A DNA stretch of 34,183 nt from BJGO01 sp964640655 (GCA_964640655.1 CAZXFT010000027.1:1-34183); one strand, 5' to 3'; shown: positions 7,603-16,772, counted from the stretch's first letter. Made by a program: numbers and translations. Notes: generated by a model not told the origin, from the sequence alone.

Positions 7603-8418
7603 TTATTTGTAGCTGATTTTTACATAACCAGAGTTAATCCAAACATCATCCTTTGATGATACAGACACTTTGTAATCTCCTGCTTTGTAAAAAGTATATT
7701 TAAAGTGAGTGTCTTCCCACTCCGGTTTAATGTCATAATATTTTGTTTCAACTAACTCCTTATAGTCTTTACCTTTCTTTTTGTAAACACGAACAATCAA
7801 CTGACTTGTAGCTAGCTTTTTATCGTTCTGAACGAAAACATATATCCAACTACCTTTTTTAGATATGATATATGAAGTGCCGGGCTTTTTGGGGAATTCG
7901 TTTTCATCCAGGTCGAGACAGAACTGAACTTTGGAATTCTGATAGTAGAAGGTGCTGCTTGGGTCATTGTACTTTTCATCCTTTGGAGCATTCTTTTCGG
8001 ATTCTTCATTTATTTTAATGGTAACCATACCATTGGCTATCCAAGTACCTTCACTATTATATATCGACACTTTATAATCACCTGCTTTGTAAAAAGAATA
8101 TTTAAAGTGAGTGTCTTCCCAGGTAGAGGTGATATCGTAGTTTTTAGTTTCAACTAATTCAGAATATTCACCATCCTGTTTGCGATATACATCCATTTTT
8201 ATTCCGGATGTGCCAAGTGCACGGTCGTTACCAACCCATACATAAACCCAAGAACCATCAGGGTTAATGTAAAATACAGAACCGGGATTTTCAGGTAGTT
8301 GCTTACTGTCTAGTTCGGTGCAAAATTTAACCTGAGCATTGCTGTAATTGGTGCCACGTTGGGCAAAGGTGTTTGCACTTAACAGTGCTAAACAGAAAAG
8401 AAAAAAAAGATTTTTCAT
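7603..8418 (-). CDS. Secreted protein with two tandem copies of an unrecognised ~110-aa domain
   Basis: A 271-residue protein: a signal peptide (residues 1-19, ending NTFAQ) and then two copies of one domain, A (about 25-130) and B (about 155-271). Each copy has a conserved FC-x-x-LD near the start (VKFCTELD in A, VQFCLDLD in B), GSW(V/I)YV, LVETK-YDI and WEDTHFKY followed by FYKAGDYKVS, and ends in a V-x-I strand. The pattern suggests a beta-sandwich with one conserved cysteine per domain. I do not recognise the family. The same A-B pair is fused to a serine protease in the neighbouring gene, 39 bp away on the same strand. The two genes probably share a transcript and a function, perhaps as protease and partner or decoy. 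Confidence 0.65.
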   Translation of the reverse strand: MKNLFFLFCLALLSANTFAQRGTNYSNAQVKFCTELDSKQLPENPGSVFYINPDGSWVYVWVGNDRALGTSGIKMDVYRKQDGEYSELVETKNYDITSTWEDTHFKYSFYKAGDYKVSIYNSEGTWIANGMVTIKINEESEKNAPKDEKYNDPSSTFYYQNSKVQFCLDLDENEFPKKPGTSYIISKKGSWIYVFVQNDKKLATSQLIVRVYKKKGKDYKELVETKYYDIKPEWEDTHFKYTFYKAGDYKVSVSSKDDVWINSGYVKISYK

Positions 8419-8457
8419 TGAGTTTGAGTTATAGAATTTAGTATTTGTTAGTGAGTG

Positions 8458-9963
8458 TTATTTATATTTTATGGTAACGTAGCCGCTGTTTATCCAAACA
8501 TTTTCTTTGGTGTAAACTGAAACTTTGTAATCTCCGGGTTTATAAAAAGTGTATTTAAAGTGTGTATCGCTCCAGGTTGGTGTGATATCGTAATTTTTTG
8601 TTTCAACAAATTCAGTATAGTCAGATCCTTTTTTCTTGTAAACATCAACAATTAACTGGGTAGTTGATAGTTTCTTTTCGTTTTGAACGTGAACGTATAT
8701 CCAACTTCCACTTGGTGAAATGTTATAAACAGTTCCCGGACTGACAGGGAATTGATTGTCATCAAGGTCAAGACAAAACTGTACTTTAGAGTTCTGATAA
8801 TAAAAGGTACTACTGGGGTCGTTGTATTTATCGTCGGTCTTTTGTGAGTATGAATTGTTGTTCTCGCTATTGCTCTTAATGGTTACATAGCCACTGTTTA
8901 TCCATACGTTTTCTTTAGTGTAAACGGAGATTTTGTATTCGCCGGTATTATAGAACGTGTACTTAAAATGGGTGTCCTCCCATGTTGAAGTGATGTCGTA
9001 ATTTTTTGTTTCAACAAACTCATCGTACTCACCATTCTTCTTCTTATAAATGTCAACGATAAGTTGCGAGGTTGCCAGTTTCTTGTCGTTTCCAATCCAG
9101 ATATAAATCCAAGAACCACTTGAACTGATATAAAAAGTTTCACCCGGATTTTTAGGTAGCTGACTGCCGTCTAATTCGGTACAGAATTTAACCTTTGAAT
9201 TGATGTAATAGAAAGTTGAATTCGGATCGTCGTAGTTGTAGGTATCATTCTTTTTGGTGTCGTTGTTATTGTTGTTGTTATTTTTTGTATTAGTTGTAAT
9301 TACCTGCTGATTGTCAGATGGAGGAAACTTCAAAGCGTTTACGGGCTCAATGATGTTCAGATTCTTAACACTTACAGCGAAGTTGAGATTTTGTCCATTC
9401 TTTAAAAAGAAGGTAACAATACCGAGAGCTTCTCCCTGCATATTCATTAGGGGGCTGCCACTGTTGCCTTGTGAAATGGGGGCTGTCACCTGAATGGTTT
9501 CGCCATAGAGTTCATCTTGTCTAACACTGGAAACGATACCATCTGATACGCTCTTATCCAATCCTAATGGATTGCCTACAATAAAAATCTTTTCACCGGG
9601 CTTAGGAGCAGTGGCATTCATCTTTAAGAATGGAAATGTTTCTCCCAATTCATTGCGGACAGTGAATTTCACGAGGTCACTTTCCTGACTCCATCCAACG
9701 ATATTGTCTATGATATAAGTTTTATTGTCGAAAGTTTTAACCTTGGCTTTGGCAGCACCTTGCAGAACATGATAATTAGTTAACGCACTACCCGATGAGG
9801 AGATAAAAAATCCTGTTCCAACTCCAAGCTCAGAGCCGCTTGCATCGTAAGTTGTTATTTTAAATATAGCGGGAGATACCTTATCAACCAGTGTGGTTAA
9901 TTCTTGTGCTTTTACAAAGGTTGATATTACTAGGATTGAAAGGAAAATTGCAATTCTTTTCAT
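8458..9963 (-). CDS. Periplasmic HtrA-like trypsin-family protease with two C-terminal repeat domains
   Basis: The ATG at 9963 gives 501 residues. A signal peptide (about 1-19, ending VKAQ) leads into an S1C-type protease domain with a complete triad: H65 in TNYHVLQGA, D96 in ESDLVKF and S168 in GNSGSP. GTGFFIS and GNPLGLD are typical of DegP/HtrA proteins. There is no PDZ domain. A low-complexity Asn/Thr/Lys linker (about 215-245) is followed by two copies of the ~110-residue domain also found in the downstream gene (VKFCTELD type, then VQFCLDLD type). The likely role is protein quality control or regulated cleavage in the periplasm, with the repeats binding substrate or partner; that role is inferred. 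Confidence 0.8.
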   Translation of the reverse strand: MKRIAIFLSILVISTFVKAQELTTLVDKVSPAIFKITTYDASGSELGVGTGFFISSSGSALTNYHVLQGAAKAKVKTFDNKTYIIDNIVGWSQESDLVKFTVRNELGETFPFLKMNATAPKPGEKIFIVGNPLGLDKSVSDGIVSSVRQDELYGETIQVTAPISQGNSGSPLMNMQGEALGIVTFFLKNGQNLNFAVSVKNLNIIEPVNALKFPPSDNQQVITTNTKNNNNNNNDTKKNDTYNYDDPNSTFYYINSKVKFCTELDGSQLPKNPGETFYISSSGSWIYIWIGNDKKLATSQLIVDIYKKKNGEYDEFVETKNYDITSTWEDTHFKYTFYNTGEYKISVYTKENVWINSGYVTIKSNSENNNSYSQKTDDKYNDPSSTFYYQNSKVQFCLDLDDNQFPVSPGTVYNISPSGSWIYVHVQNEKKLSTTQLIVDVYKKKGSDYTEFVETKNYDITPTWSDTHFKYTFYKPGDYKVSVYTKENVWINSGYVTIKYK

Positions 9964-10000
9964 CAAATAATAGGGTTAGGGTGCATTCAAATAAACACTT

Positions 10001-10031
10001 CAAAGATAGATTATTGCTACACAACAGAAAA
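10001..10031 (-). promoter_or_regulatory. Candidate Bacteroidota-type promoter of the protease gene
   Basis: On the minus strand a TATCTTTG box (complement at 10001-10008) fits the TAnnTTTG -7 consensus of Bacteroidota. A TTTT stretch (10028-10031) lies exactly 19 bases upstream, in the -33 position. The implied start of transcription is about 30 bases before the ATG at 9963. Confidence 0.45.
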
Positions 10032-10079
10032 ATAATTGTAAACAATACCTGTTGAAATACTAATAAAAGGTTACGGAAT

Positions 10080-10108
10080 GAAAAAAGGCAGCAATGTGAT
10101 TGCTGCCT
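10080..10108 (-). terminator. Rho-independent terminator of slyD
   Basis: A 10-bp perfect stem AGGCAGCAAT / ATTGCTGCCT (10086-10095 and 10099-10108) with a 3-base loop. On the minus strand it is followed by a run of T (complement of A at 10080-10086). It lies 24 bases past the slyD stop codon and separates it from the protease gene. Confidence 0.9.
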
Positions 10109-10131
10109 CTGTGTTCAATTGAATCTTTGAA

Positions 10132-10644
10132 TTAATGATGATGACCACCTGCACCGTGTGCATGGCCGTGTTGCAGTTCTTCCAATGTTGCAAGGCGAAC
10201 CTCAAATATTTCACCTACAAAATGTAAATCCTTGTCGGCCAGGGGATGATTGAAGTCCATAATAACAAAGTCCACATTTACTTCTCTTACCAAACCCTGA
10301 AACTTATTGCCATCGGGGTCCATCATAGGTATTACGTTACCAATCTGCAGTACGGATTCTTCCACTACACCCTGTTCATTGGCAAAGGTGCTTTTAGGTA
10401 TTCTTACTATGTTGCCATCATTGGAAACGCCATAACCGTTTTCGGCTTTAATAATAAAATCAAATGAATCACCTATGGTTTTGCCTTCCAGGTTTTGTTC
10501 AAACTCGGGTAGTAAACCACCAACGCCAAAAAGAAAGGTAAAAGGATTGTTATTGTCCGTTTTTTCAACTTGTACTTCGGCACCATTTTCATTTACCGAT
10601 AGTGTGTAGCCCAAACTAACTACTGTTCTGTTTTCAATTTTCAT
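10132..10644 (-). CDS. slyD: SlyD-type FKBP peptidyl-prolyl cis-trans isomerase
   Basis: A 170-residue cytoplasmic chaperone and prolyl isomerase. It has the split FKBP domain of SlyD: the N-terminal strand VVSLGYTLSVNENGAEV, then PFTFLFGVGGLLPEFEQNLEG, an insert-in-flap domain in the middle, and VDFVIMDFNHPLADKDLHF returning to the FKBP core. The His-rich tail HGHAHGAGGHHH could bind nickel or other metals, as in E. coli SlyD, but is much shorter. It lies 51 bp after the last gene of the cbb3 locus and may be read from it or independently. It has its own terminator. Confidence 0.9.
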   Translation of the reverse strand: MKIENRTVVSLGYTLSVNENGAEVQVEKTDNNNPFTFLFGVGGLLPEFEQNLEGKTIGDSFDFIIKAENGYGVSNDGNIVRIPKSTFANEQGVVEESVLQIGNVIPMMDPDGNKFQGLVREVNVDFVIMDFNHPLADKDLHFVGEIFEVRLATLEELQHGHAHGAGGHHH

Positions 10645-10695
10645 TAGAATTATATGATTATGGCTGCAAGGTACAAAAAAGTCAAAATAGGGTAT

Positions 10696-11397
10696 CTATT
10701 TATGACAGCAATTCATCGTATTCTGCTCCACATTAATCTCAGGGCTAATATATGGTATGCCTAAATTCATACCTCGCATTATGAGTAAAACAGCCATAAT
10801 TACTACCGCATACGGATAGCATTTATATGCGAAACTCAATGATTTGAGCAGGTTTAGACGCTTGGTGAGGCTTACTAAAAACAGAGCAGGAAAAGTTCCA
10901 AGCCCAAATAAAGCCATAAAACTGATGCTTTCTATAAATGAATGATGCAAATTGGCCGATGCAAGAGCAATATAAACCAAACCACATGGTAGCAAACCAT
11001 TTAATGAACCAAGTACAAACCGGTTGAGCTTTCCTGTTCTCTTCAGATATAAAGCCATTTTGTTTTTTAACTCTGCAATCAATCTGCTATTTATAAGACC
11101 ATGAATTTTAAAATGTGCCGGAATAATCAAATGCAACGATAGGACTAAAAGTAATACTCCGCTCATGATACTTACCCATTGTTGCATACCGGCAAAACGG
11201 AGTGTTGATGCAAAGCTTGCTGTGATAGCACCTAGAATCACATAGGTTAATGTTTTACCGGAGTGATAAATTAGTTGGGAAGAGATGAATGAGAATTTAT
11301 TATTGGGATTAGGAATGGCCAGCATCAAGGGACCGCACATACCTAAGCAATGTAGGCTGCCTAAAAGGCCCATAAGCAGTGCTGTCCAGAGTATCAT
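10696..11397 (-). CDS. TauE/SafE-like membrane protein of the cbb3 oxidase locus
   Basis: A 233-residue polytopic membrane protein with about six hydrophobic segments. It begins with the cysteine-bearing motif SLHCLGMCGPLMLA, typical of the COG2836 sulfite exporter TauE/SafE-like proteins found beside cbb3 oxidase and copper ATPase genes. A second segment, LNGLLPCGLVYIALA, carries the repeated half-motif, suggesting internal duplication. Placement as the last gene of the cco cluster, overlapping fixH by one base, suggests a role in metal or cofactor handling for oxidase assembly. That role is an inference from context; the TauE/SafE name does not prove sulfite export. Confidence 0.75.
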   Translation of the reverse strand: MILWTALLMGLLGSLHCLGMCGPLMLAIPNPNNKFSFISSQLIYHSGKTLTYVILGAITASFASTLRFAGMQQWVSIMSGVLLLVLSLHLIIPAHFKIHGLINSRLIAELKNKMALYLKRTGKLNRFVLGSLNGLLPCGLVYIALASANLHHSFIESISFMALFGLGTFPALFLVSLTKRLNLLKSLSFAYKCYPYAVVIMAVLLIMRGMNLGIPYISPEINVEQNTMNCCHK

Positions 11398-11849
11398 TAA
11401 TGAATAAACACTGAGGTTTCGTTATAGTAATCTGCAGTTGCATCACTCCAGTTCATCTGCACACGCCATAAACCGGGCTTCAAAGTCTGAGCATCAATAC
11501 TTGCCTGACCTTGTGATGAAGTCAAACTGATTTTTCTATCGAGCGATGCATCATCGGGCTTGTATAGATACACATCCAGTTTCACTTCTTTCTCTTTGAA
11601 CTCTTGTGGCAACAATATATCAATAGCCGTCGATGATTTATTGAATTCAACAACAGAGGCACTTTGCAAACTAGCCGTGTTTTTATTCTTTTCGATTTGA
11701 TCCTGATAGGCTATTTCTTTCTCATAATAATCTTTGCTGACCAAGTCGAAGTTTTGTTTAAAGCAAAGACTTACCAGATAAAGCATTGATGCCATAAATA
11801 GGGAAATGAATATGAATAATCCGTGTCCCCAGTTGAATCGTTTAAACAT
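11397..11849 (-). CDS. fixH: FixH/CcoH family cbb3 oxidase assembly protein
   Basis: A 150-residue protein with one N-terminal transmembrane helix (about 8-28) starting FNWGHGLFIFISLFMA, then a motif common in FixH proteins, DLVSKDYYEKEIAYQDQI. The rest is a small periplasmic beta domain ending PGLWRVQMNWSDATADYY. FixH/CcoH is needed for maturation or stability of cbb3 cytochrome c oxidase. It lies 5 bp after ccoG, and its stop codon overlaps the start of the next gene, so translation is probably coupled. Confidence 0.85.
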   Translation of the reverse strand: MFKRFNWGHGLFIFISLFMASMLYLVSLCFKQNFDLVSKDYYEKEIAYQDQIEKNKNTASLQSASVVEFNKSSTAIDILLPQEFKEKEVKLDVYLYKPDDASLDRKISLTSSQGQASIDAQTLKPGLWRVQMNWSDATADYYNETSVFIH

Positions 11850-11854
11850 ATAGC

Positions 11855-13297
11855 TTATTGGTTTTGAAGAGTTGTTTTTGTAGTGTCAGTTCCTGCTTCT
11901 TCGTATCTAACCGGACCGATGAAAGTAGTTTTAATATCGTCTAATTTATCGTTGCCATGATAGACTTCAATATTGATTTTATTTTTATTGCTTTTAAGAA
12001 TCTGAGCATCAACACTAATGATAAATACCGCGTCCAATAAATCTTTAGCCGGTACATTCAATTCGTCACCCACAATCTTTAGAGTGCCATCGATTCCTTT
12101 TAGTTTCAGTGTAATAGGAACATCAACAAATGTTTTATTAACCAGATTCAAATTATACAAATTGGTGATGCTGCCATCCTCTTGTTTCTGATACAACATA
12201 CCCGGACTACGTAATACTGTTGCTTCAACCGAAGGTCTAAGCACTAAACCGGTAATAACACTTCCTGCAAGTATTATGAATACAATGGTATAGCCAATGA
12301 TACGAGGTGTAAAACGGAATCCGATTTTGTTTACAATCTGATTCATGGATGCATAGCGAATCAGGCCTGTTGGCTTTTTCACTTTAGTCATCACCTGATC
12401 GCACGCATCTATACAAGCAGCACAATTAATGCACTCCAGTTGTGTTCCGTTACGAATATCGATACCCGTTGGGCAAACCTGAACACAGAGTTTACAATCA
12501 ATGCAATCACCAAGAGATTCGCTGCTGTTAAGCTTGCCGCGAGGCTCACCACGCACGTTGTCGTAGGCAACTACTATGGAATCTTTGTCGAGTAACACAC
12601 TTTGTAAACGACCATAGGGGCACACTACAAGACAAATCTGTTCGCGCATAACTGCGAATACAAAATAGAAAACAAAGGAGAATATGAGGAGCATGATAAA
12701 TCCTCCCAAGTGCTGACTTAAAGGTGACGTAACAATATGGTACAACTCTTTAATACCGATGATATAAGAGAGAAATAAATTGGCGATTATAAATGAAATG
12801 GTATAGAAAATGGCATGCTTCAGAAATTTGATACCTATCTTATGGGCATCCCAACTCGATTGATCTAGGCGGCGGCGTTCGTTGGCATCACCTTCAATCC
12901 AGTATTCAATTCTTCTGAAAACCATTTCCATAAAAATAGTTTGCGGACAAGCCCATCCACAAAATAAACGACCGAATGCAGCCGTGAATAATGTGATAAA
13001 AACAACGAAAGTTATCATCCCGACTCCGAAAAGAAAAAAGTCTTGCGGAAAAAATGGAATTCCAAAAATTATAAATGTGCGCTCAAGAATATTAAACATA
13101 AACAACGGATAACCCTTCCATTGCAGAAATGGACCGACAAACATTAAAAGCAGAAAGAAATAGCCAAGGCCGTGCCTACGAAAGTATAGTTTGCCTTTTT
13201 GTAGTTTAGGATAAAGCCAAACACGTTTGCCTTCTTTACTGATCGTTGTTACTGAATCGCGAAACCCCTCTTTATTCAGTTCCTCCTGCTTACCCAT
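11855..13297 (-). CDS. ccoG: CcoG/FixG cbb3 oxidase accessory protein, polyferredoxin
   Basis: A 480-residue membrane protein with several transmembrane helices and two [4Fe-4S] ferredoxin motifs: C265, C268, C271, C275 and C289, C292, C295, C299. It also has the conserved pairs CGWACPQ (C113, C117) and CLVVCPYGR (C222, C226) of the FixG/CcoG family. A final helix (about 333-352) anchors a C-terminal Ig-like periplasmic domain. CcoG has been linked to copper reduction for cbb3 oxidase assembly. It sits 14 bp after ccoP in the oxidase operon. All expected cysteines are present. Confidence 0.95.
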   Translation of the reverse strand: MGKQEELNKEGFRDSVTTISKEGKRVWLYPKLQKGKLYFRRHGLGYFFLLLMFVGPFLQWKGYPLFMFNILERTFIIFGIPFFPQDFFLFGVGMITFVVFITLFTAAFGRLFCGWACPQTIFMEMVFRRIEYWIEGDANERRRLDQSSWDAHKIGIKFLKHAIFYTISFIIANLFLSYIIGIKELYHIVTSPLSQHLGGFIMLLIFSFVFYFVFAVMREQICLVVCPYGRLQSVLLDKDSIVVAYDNVRGEPRGKLNSSESLGDCIDCKLCVQVCPTGIDIRNGTQLECINCAACIDACDQVMTKVKKPTGLIRYASMNQIVNKIGFRFTPRIIGYTIVFIILAGSVITGLVLRPSVEATVLRSPGMLYQKQEDGSITNLYNLNLVNKTFVDVPITLKLKGIDGTLKIVGDELNVPAKDLLDAVFIISVDAQILKSNKNKINIEVYHGNDKLDDIKTTFIGPVRYEEAGTDTTKTTLQNQ

Positions 13298-13311
13298 AAC
13301 TATTTAATGCC

Positions 13312-14424
13312 TTACTTGGTAATAGTTGTGTCTTTAGTAATAGTTGTGTCAGATAAGCTTGCTTCGGGTTTGTAGATTTCTCCTTCCGGCTCGCGACCTT
13401 TTACCGGATTAGACTGCATCGACCAAACATAGCTTGCAACATTTTCAATCTCGGCTGGTTTTAGGATACCTGCCCATTTAACCATTGCTTTTCCGGCAAC
13501 TCCGTAATGTATAACCTTGAAAATATTTTTTATACCACCACCATGAATCCAATAAGCATCGGTAAGGTTAGGTCCTGCAAGACCTTCACCTTTTAATCCG
13601 TGACAGGTTTCGCAATTGGCGGCGAATATTTTTTTACCTGCTGCTAATGAGGCATCATCCGTTTTATACTGAACAGTATTTTCATCAATTGTTGCAGCAT
13701 TAGGATCTGTCTTACTCATTTGAATTTGAGCTGCAATTTTAACCTCTTCACTATATTCTTCTGCAGATGATTTACCATTTCCACCAGCGTGGTAATTAAC
13801 TAAATACACTAATGCAAAAACAATCGTAACGTAGAAACCATAAATCCACCATGGTGGCAGGCTGTTATCCAATTCACGAATACCATCATAGTTATGATCC
13901 AGCATCACATCATGTTCGCGCTCCAATGGTACTGAACTGTTGTACCTGTCTATCCAGCGGTCTAACCATGATGAGGTTGATTTGGCTTTAACTGGTTCCT
14001 GAACATTTAAAAGTGTTCTTAACATGCGCAGAACAGTGTTTGCCAAAATGATAGAAATACCCATTAGTATGAGTAAAGTGATACTTATTACAACAATGGT
14101 GAAATTATCTGCGGGGAACGGAGTACTAAAAAATTGGATGGGTTCTGCAGCTTGAGCTGAGGAGGCGCCAAATAAAAGTCCAGTAACAAGAATCGTTGTT
14201 TTGTTTTTATTATCGCTTATCTGTTTCATCATCATTTTTGATACGGAGTTCAGTGCAGAACTGAAAACTGCTATCAGATAGATGAATACTCCAAAGGCTG
14301 CGAAAATGATAATATTAATCAATGCATTATAGAAACCATTGCCGCTGCCTCCTATTTGTTCGGCAGCAAAAAGGCTACTGCTGATAAGCAGTAACGCTGA
14401 TATGATGAGGAATTTGTGTTTCAT
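13312..14424 (-). CDS. ccoP: cbb3 oxidase subunit CcoP with one haem c site
   Basis: A 370-residue membrane-anchored cytochrome c subunit. An extra N-terminal region with hydrophobic segments (about 5-21, 35-55 and 108-132) precedes the family's own segment DNSLPPWWIYGFYVTI (about 187-202). A single C-terminal cytochrome c domain follows with C271-x-x-C274-H275 and a likely axial methionine at M314. Proteobacterial CcoP usually carries two haem c sites, so the single site is noteworthy, though common in this phylum as far as I know. The tail ends in a short direct repeat (TTITKD). It lies 3 bp after ccoQ. Confidence 0.88.
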   Translation of the reverse strand: MKHKFLIISALLLISSSLFAAEQIGGSGNGFYNALINIIIFAAFGVFIYLIAVFSSALNSVSKMMMKQISDNKNKTTILVTGLLFGASSAQAAEPIQFFSTPFPADNFTIVVISITLLILMGISIILANTVLRMLRTLLNVQEPVKAKSTSSWLDRWIDRYNSSVPLEREHDVMLDHNYDGIRELDNSLPPWWIYGFYVTIVFALVYLVNYHAGGNGKSSAEEYSEEVKIAAQIQMSKTDPNAATIDENTVQYKTDDASLAAGKKIFAANCETCHGLKGEGLAGPNLTDAYWIHGGGIKNIFKVIHYGVAGKAMVKWAGILKPAEIENVASYVWSMQSNPVKGREPEGEIYKPEASLSDTTITKDTTITK

Positions 14425-14427
14425 GAT

Positions 14428-14631
14428 TCACAAAGTGGGGTTTTGAGTGGTGGAATGATTGTTAGAAGACAAACTGTCCTGTAGTGGTGCTTCGCTTAAT
14501 TCTTTGACAAGTTCTTTGCGCATAAAAATCACATAGAACAATACCGCAGTAAACACGAAGAAAAAAATCAGAATGGCAAGCACACCATAGATACCTACAT
14601 CCTGAATGCTGGATAAATAATTTTTAATCAT
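14428..14631 (-). CDS. ccoQ: CcoQ-like small subunit of cbb3 oxidase
   Basis: A 67-residue protein with one transmembrane helix (about 12-35, GVLAILIFFFVFTAVLFYVI) followed by a charged cytoplasmic tail. Size, topology and position between ccoNO and ccoP identify it as the CcoQ/FixQ subunit, which stabilises the complex. The gaps on either side are only 2 and 3 bp, so the four subunit genes form one translation unit. Confidence 0.85.
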   Translation of the reverse strand: MIKNYLSSIQDVGIYGVLAILIFFFVFTAVLFYVIFMRKELVKELSEAPLQDSLSSNNHSTTQNPTL

Positions 14632-14633
14632 AA

Positions 14634-16766
14634 CTACTTAGCAGCTGTTTTAACGTTATGAATATCGGCACCCAGTTTCTGTAAATATGCTATGATGGCA
14701 ATAATCTCATCATCTGCTTCAACTGCGTAACCTTCCTTTTGTAATCCTTTAGCTATTATCTCTGCTTGTGCCATTAAGTCAATATTGGCTATCAACTCAT
14801 ATCCTTCTTCGTAGTCAACACCTACAGCACGTAATGCTTTAATCTTTGCAGCAGTAGTTATAGTATCTAATTTAGATTCTGCTAACCAAGGGTATGAAGG
14901 CATAATAGATCCTGTAGAAGTAGATTGAGGTTCTATCATGTGCATATAGTGCCAGGCATCAGGTTTATATCCTTTATTACCACGGCCTTCACGCGCCAAA
15001 TCAGGACCGGTACGTTTACTTCCCCAGAGGAATGGATGGTCGTAAACAAACTCACCTGCTTTTGAATACTCACCGTAACGCTCTGTTTCTGAACGGAACG
15101 GACGAACCATTTGTGAATGGCAACCAATACAACCTTCTCTGATGTATAAATCACGACCCTGCAATTCAAGTGGTGTATATGGTTTCACTTCTGTTATTGT
15201 AGGAATATTTGACTTGATTAAATAGACTGGAACCATTTCTATGATACCACCTATTAAGATTAATATCAATGCCAAGACCGCCATCTGAACAGGTCGGCGT
15301 TCAATAACCCTGTGCCAGTGTGAACCTTCGTGAGGAGTATAATTCTTTGCTAATGCCGGTGCACTCGCCTCTTCATCGCCTATGTATTTGCCAATTGAAG
15401 CAGTCTTCCATAGGTTATATGCGCCTATTACAACTCCGACAATAAATAATGCACCTCCTAGAGAACGTAAGGCATAGAAATTCAATACTTGTGTTACAGT
15501 TTCTAAAAAGTTTGGATACTTCAAATAACCATCAGCAGTAAAATCTTTCCACATAGAGCTTTGAGTAAAGCCTGCCCAATACAACGGTATAGCATAAAAT
15601 AAAATACCCAATGTACCAATCCAGAAATGTATGTTAGCCAGTCGGGTAGAATACAACTTAGTATTGTATAATCTTGGAATCATCCAATATAGTATTCCAA
15701 ATGTCAAGAATCCATTCCAACCAAGAGCGCCTATGTGCGCATGAGCGATTGTCCAATCGGTGAAGTGTGAAATAGCATTCACATTCTTTAACGACATCAT
15801 AGGACCTTCAAAAGTTGACATTCCATATGCAGTTACAGCAACTACCATAAATTTTAAAACAGGATCTTCACGAACTCTGTCCCAGGCTCCACGCAGTGTA
15901 AACAAGCCATTGATCATACCACCCCAACTTGGAGCAATGAGCATAATTGAGAACACAGTTCCTAAAGACTGCACCCAATCAGGTGTAGCTGTATAAAGCA
16001 GGTGATGCGGACCAGCCCATATGTATATAAATATCAAAGCCCAAAAGTGTATAATAGATAATCGATAAGAATAAACCGGACGCTCTGCAGCTTTTGGCAT
16101 AAAGTAATACATCAAACCGAGATAGGGTGTGGTTAAGAAAAACGCAACCGCATTATGACCATACCACCACTGCACCAATGCGTCCTGAACACCTGCGTAA
16201 ATTGAATAACTCTTAAACAGGCTAACCGGAATTTCTATGGAATTAACAATATGAAGAACCGCTACAGTAAGCACCGTTGCTATGTAAAACCATATTGCTA
16301 CATATAAATGGCGTTCGCGACGTTTTAAAATCGTACCAAACATGTTTATGGCGAATACAACCCATACCAAAGCAATAAGAATATCTATGGGCCACTCTAA
16401 CTCTGAATATTCTTTTGAAGTAGTAATACCAAATGGAAGCGTTAAAGCTGCACTCACTATGATCAGTTGCCAACCCCAAAAGTGCATCCAGCTCAATAAA
16501 TCGCTGAACATACGCGCTTTGCATAGACGTTGTAATGAATAATACAACCCGAAGAAAATACCATTACCTACAAAGGCAAATATTACGGCGTTGGTATGCA
16601 ACGGACGTAAACGGCCATAAGATAAAAATGGCAGGGTTGTGTTCAGTTGGGGCCAAATGAGTTGTAGTGAGATAAATAATCCCACCAACATGCCGACGAT
16701 GCCCCAAATCACAGAAGCGATGATGAACGCTCGGACGATTTTGTTGTCGTACTTGAAATTTTCCAT
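14634..16766 (-). CDS. ccoNO: Fused cbb3 oxidase subunits I and II (CcoN-CcoO)
   Basis: The ATG at 16766 gives 710 residues; a TTG two codons earlier is less likely. The first ~480 residues are the catalytic haem-copper subunit CcoN with about twelve helices. They show histidines in RPLHTNAV (H57), WWYGHNAVAF (H204), AGPHHLLY (H254, H255) and IAHAHIGALGW (H342, H344), matching haem b, haem b3 and CuB ligands. The last ~200 residues are the CcoO cytochrome c part: a membrane anchor (about 495-515), then EGCIGCHSQM (C546, C549, H550) and MPSYPWL. The two subunits are separate genes in Proteobacteria. This is the terminal oxidase for low-oxygen respiration. Confidence 0.95.
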   Translation of the reverse strand: MENFKYDNKIVRAFIIASVIWGIVGMLVGLFISLQLIWPQLNTTLPFLSYGRLRPLHTNAVIFAFVGNGIFFGLYYSLQRLCKARMFSDLLSWMHFWGWQLIIVSAALTLPFGITTSKEYSELEWPIDILIALVWVVFAINMFGTILKRRERHLYVAIWFYIATVLTVAVLHIVNSIEIPVSLFKSYSIYAGVQDALVQWWYGHNAVAFFLTTPYLGLMYYFMPKAAERPVYSYRLSIIHFWALIFIYIWAGPHHLLYTATPDWVQSLGTVFSIMLIAPSWGGMINGLFTLRGAWDRVREDPVLKFMVVAVTAYGMSTFEGPMMSLKNVNAISHFTDWTIAHAHIGALGWNGFLTFGILYWMIPRLYNTKLYSTRLANIHFWIGTLGILFYAIPLYWAGFTQSSMWKDFTADGYLKYPNFLETVTQVLNFYALRSLGGALFIVGVVIGAYNLWKTASIGKYIGDEEASAPALAKNYTPHEGSHWHRVIERRPVQMAVLALILILIGGIIEMVPVYLIKSNIPTITEVKPYTPLELQGRDLYIREGCIGCHSQMVRPFRSETERYGEYSKAGEFVYDHPFLWGSKRTGPDLAREGRGNKGYKPDAWHYMHMIEPQSTSTGSIMPSYPWLAESKLDTITTAAKIKALRAVGVDYEEGYELIANIDLMAQAEIIAKGLQKEGYAVEADDEIIAIIAYLQKLGADIHNVKTAAK

Positions 16767-16772
16767 AGTCAA

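Noticed and set aside
10696..11397. Reading the TauE/SafE-like protein as a real sulfite exporter
   Set aside because: The name comes from distant similarity. The cysteine motif and place in the cco operon favour oxidase assembly, so no sulfur link to the 28-31 kb operon is claimed.
13318..13350. Short direct repeat at the end of ccoP (TTITKD unit)
   Set aside because: Two copies only, inside the reading frame; a simple slippage duplication with no sign of regulatory use.
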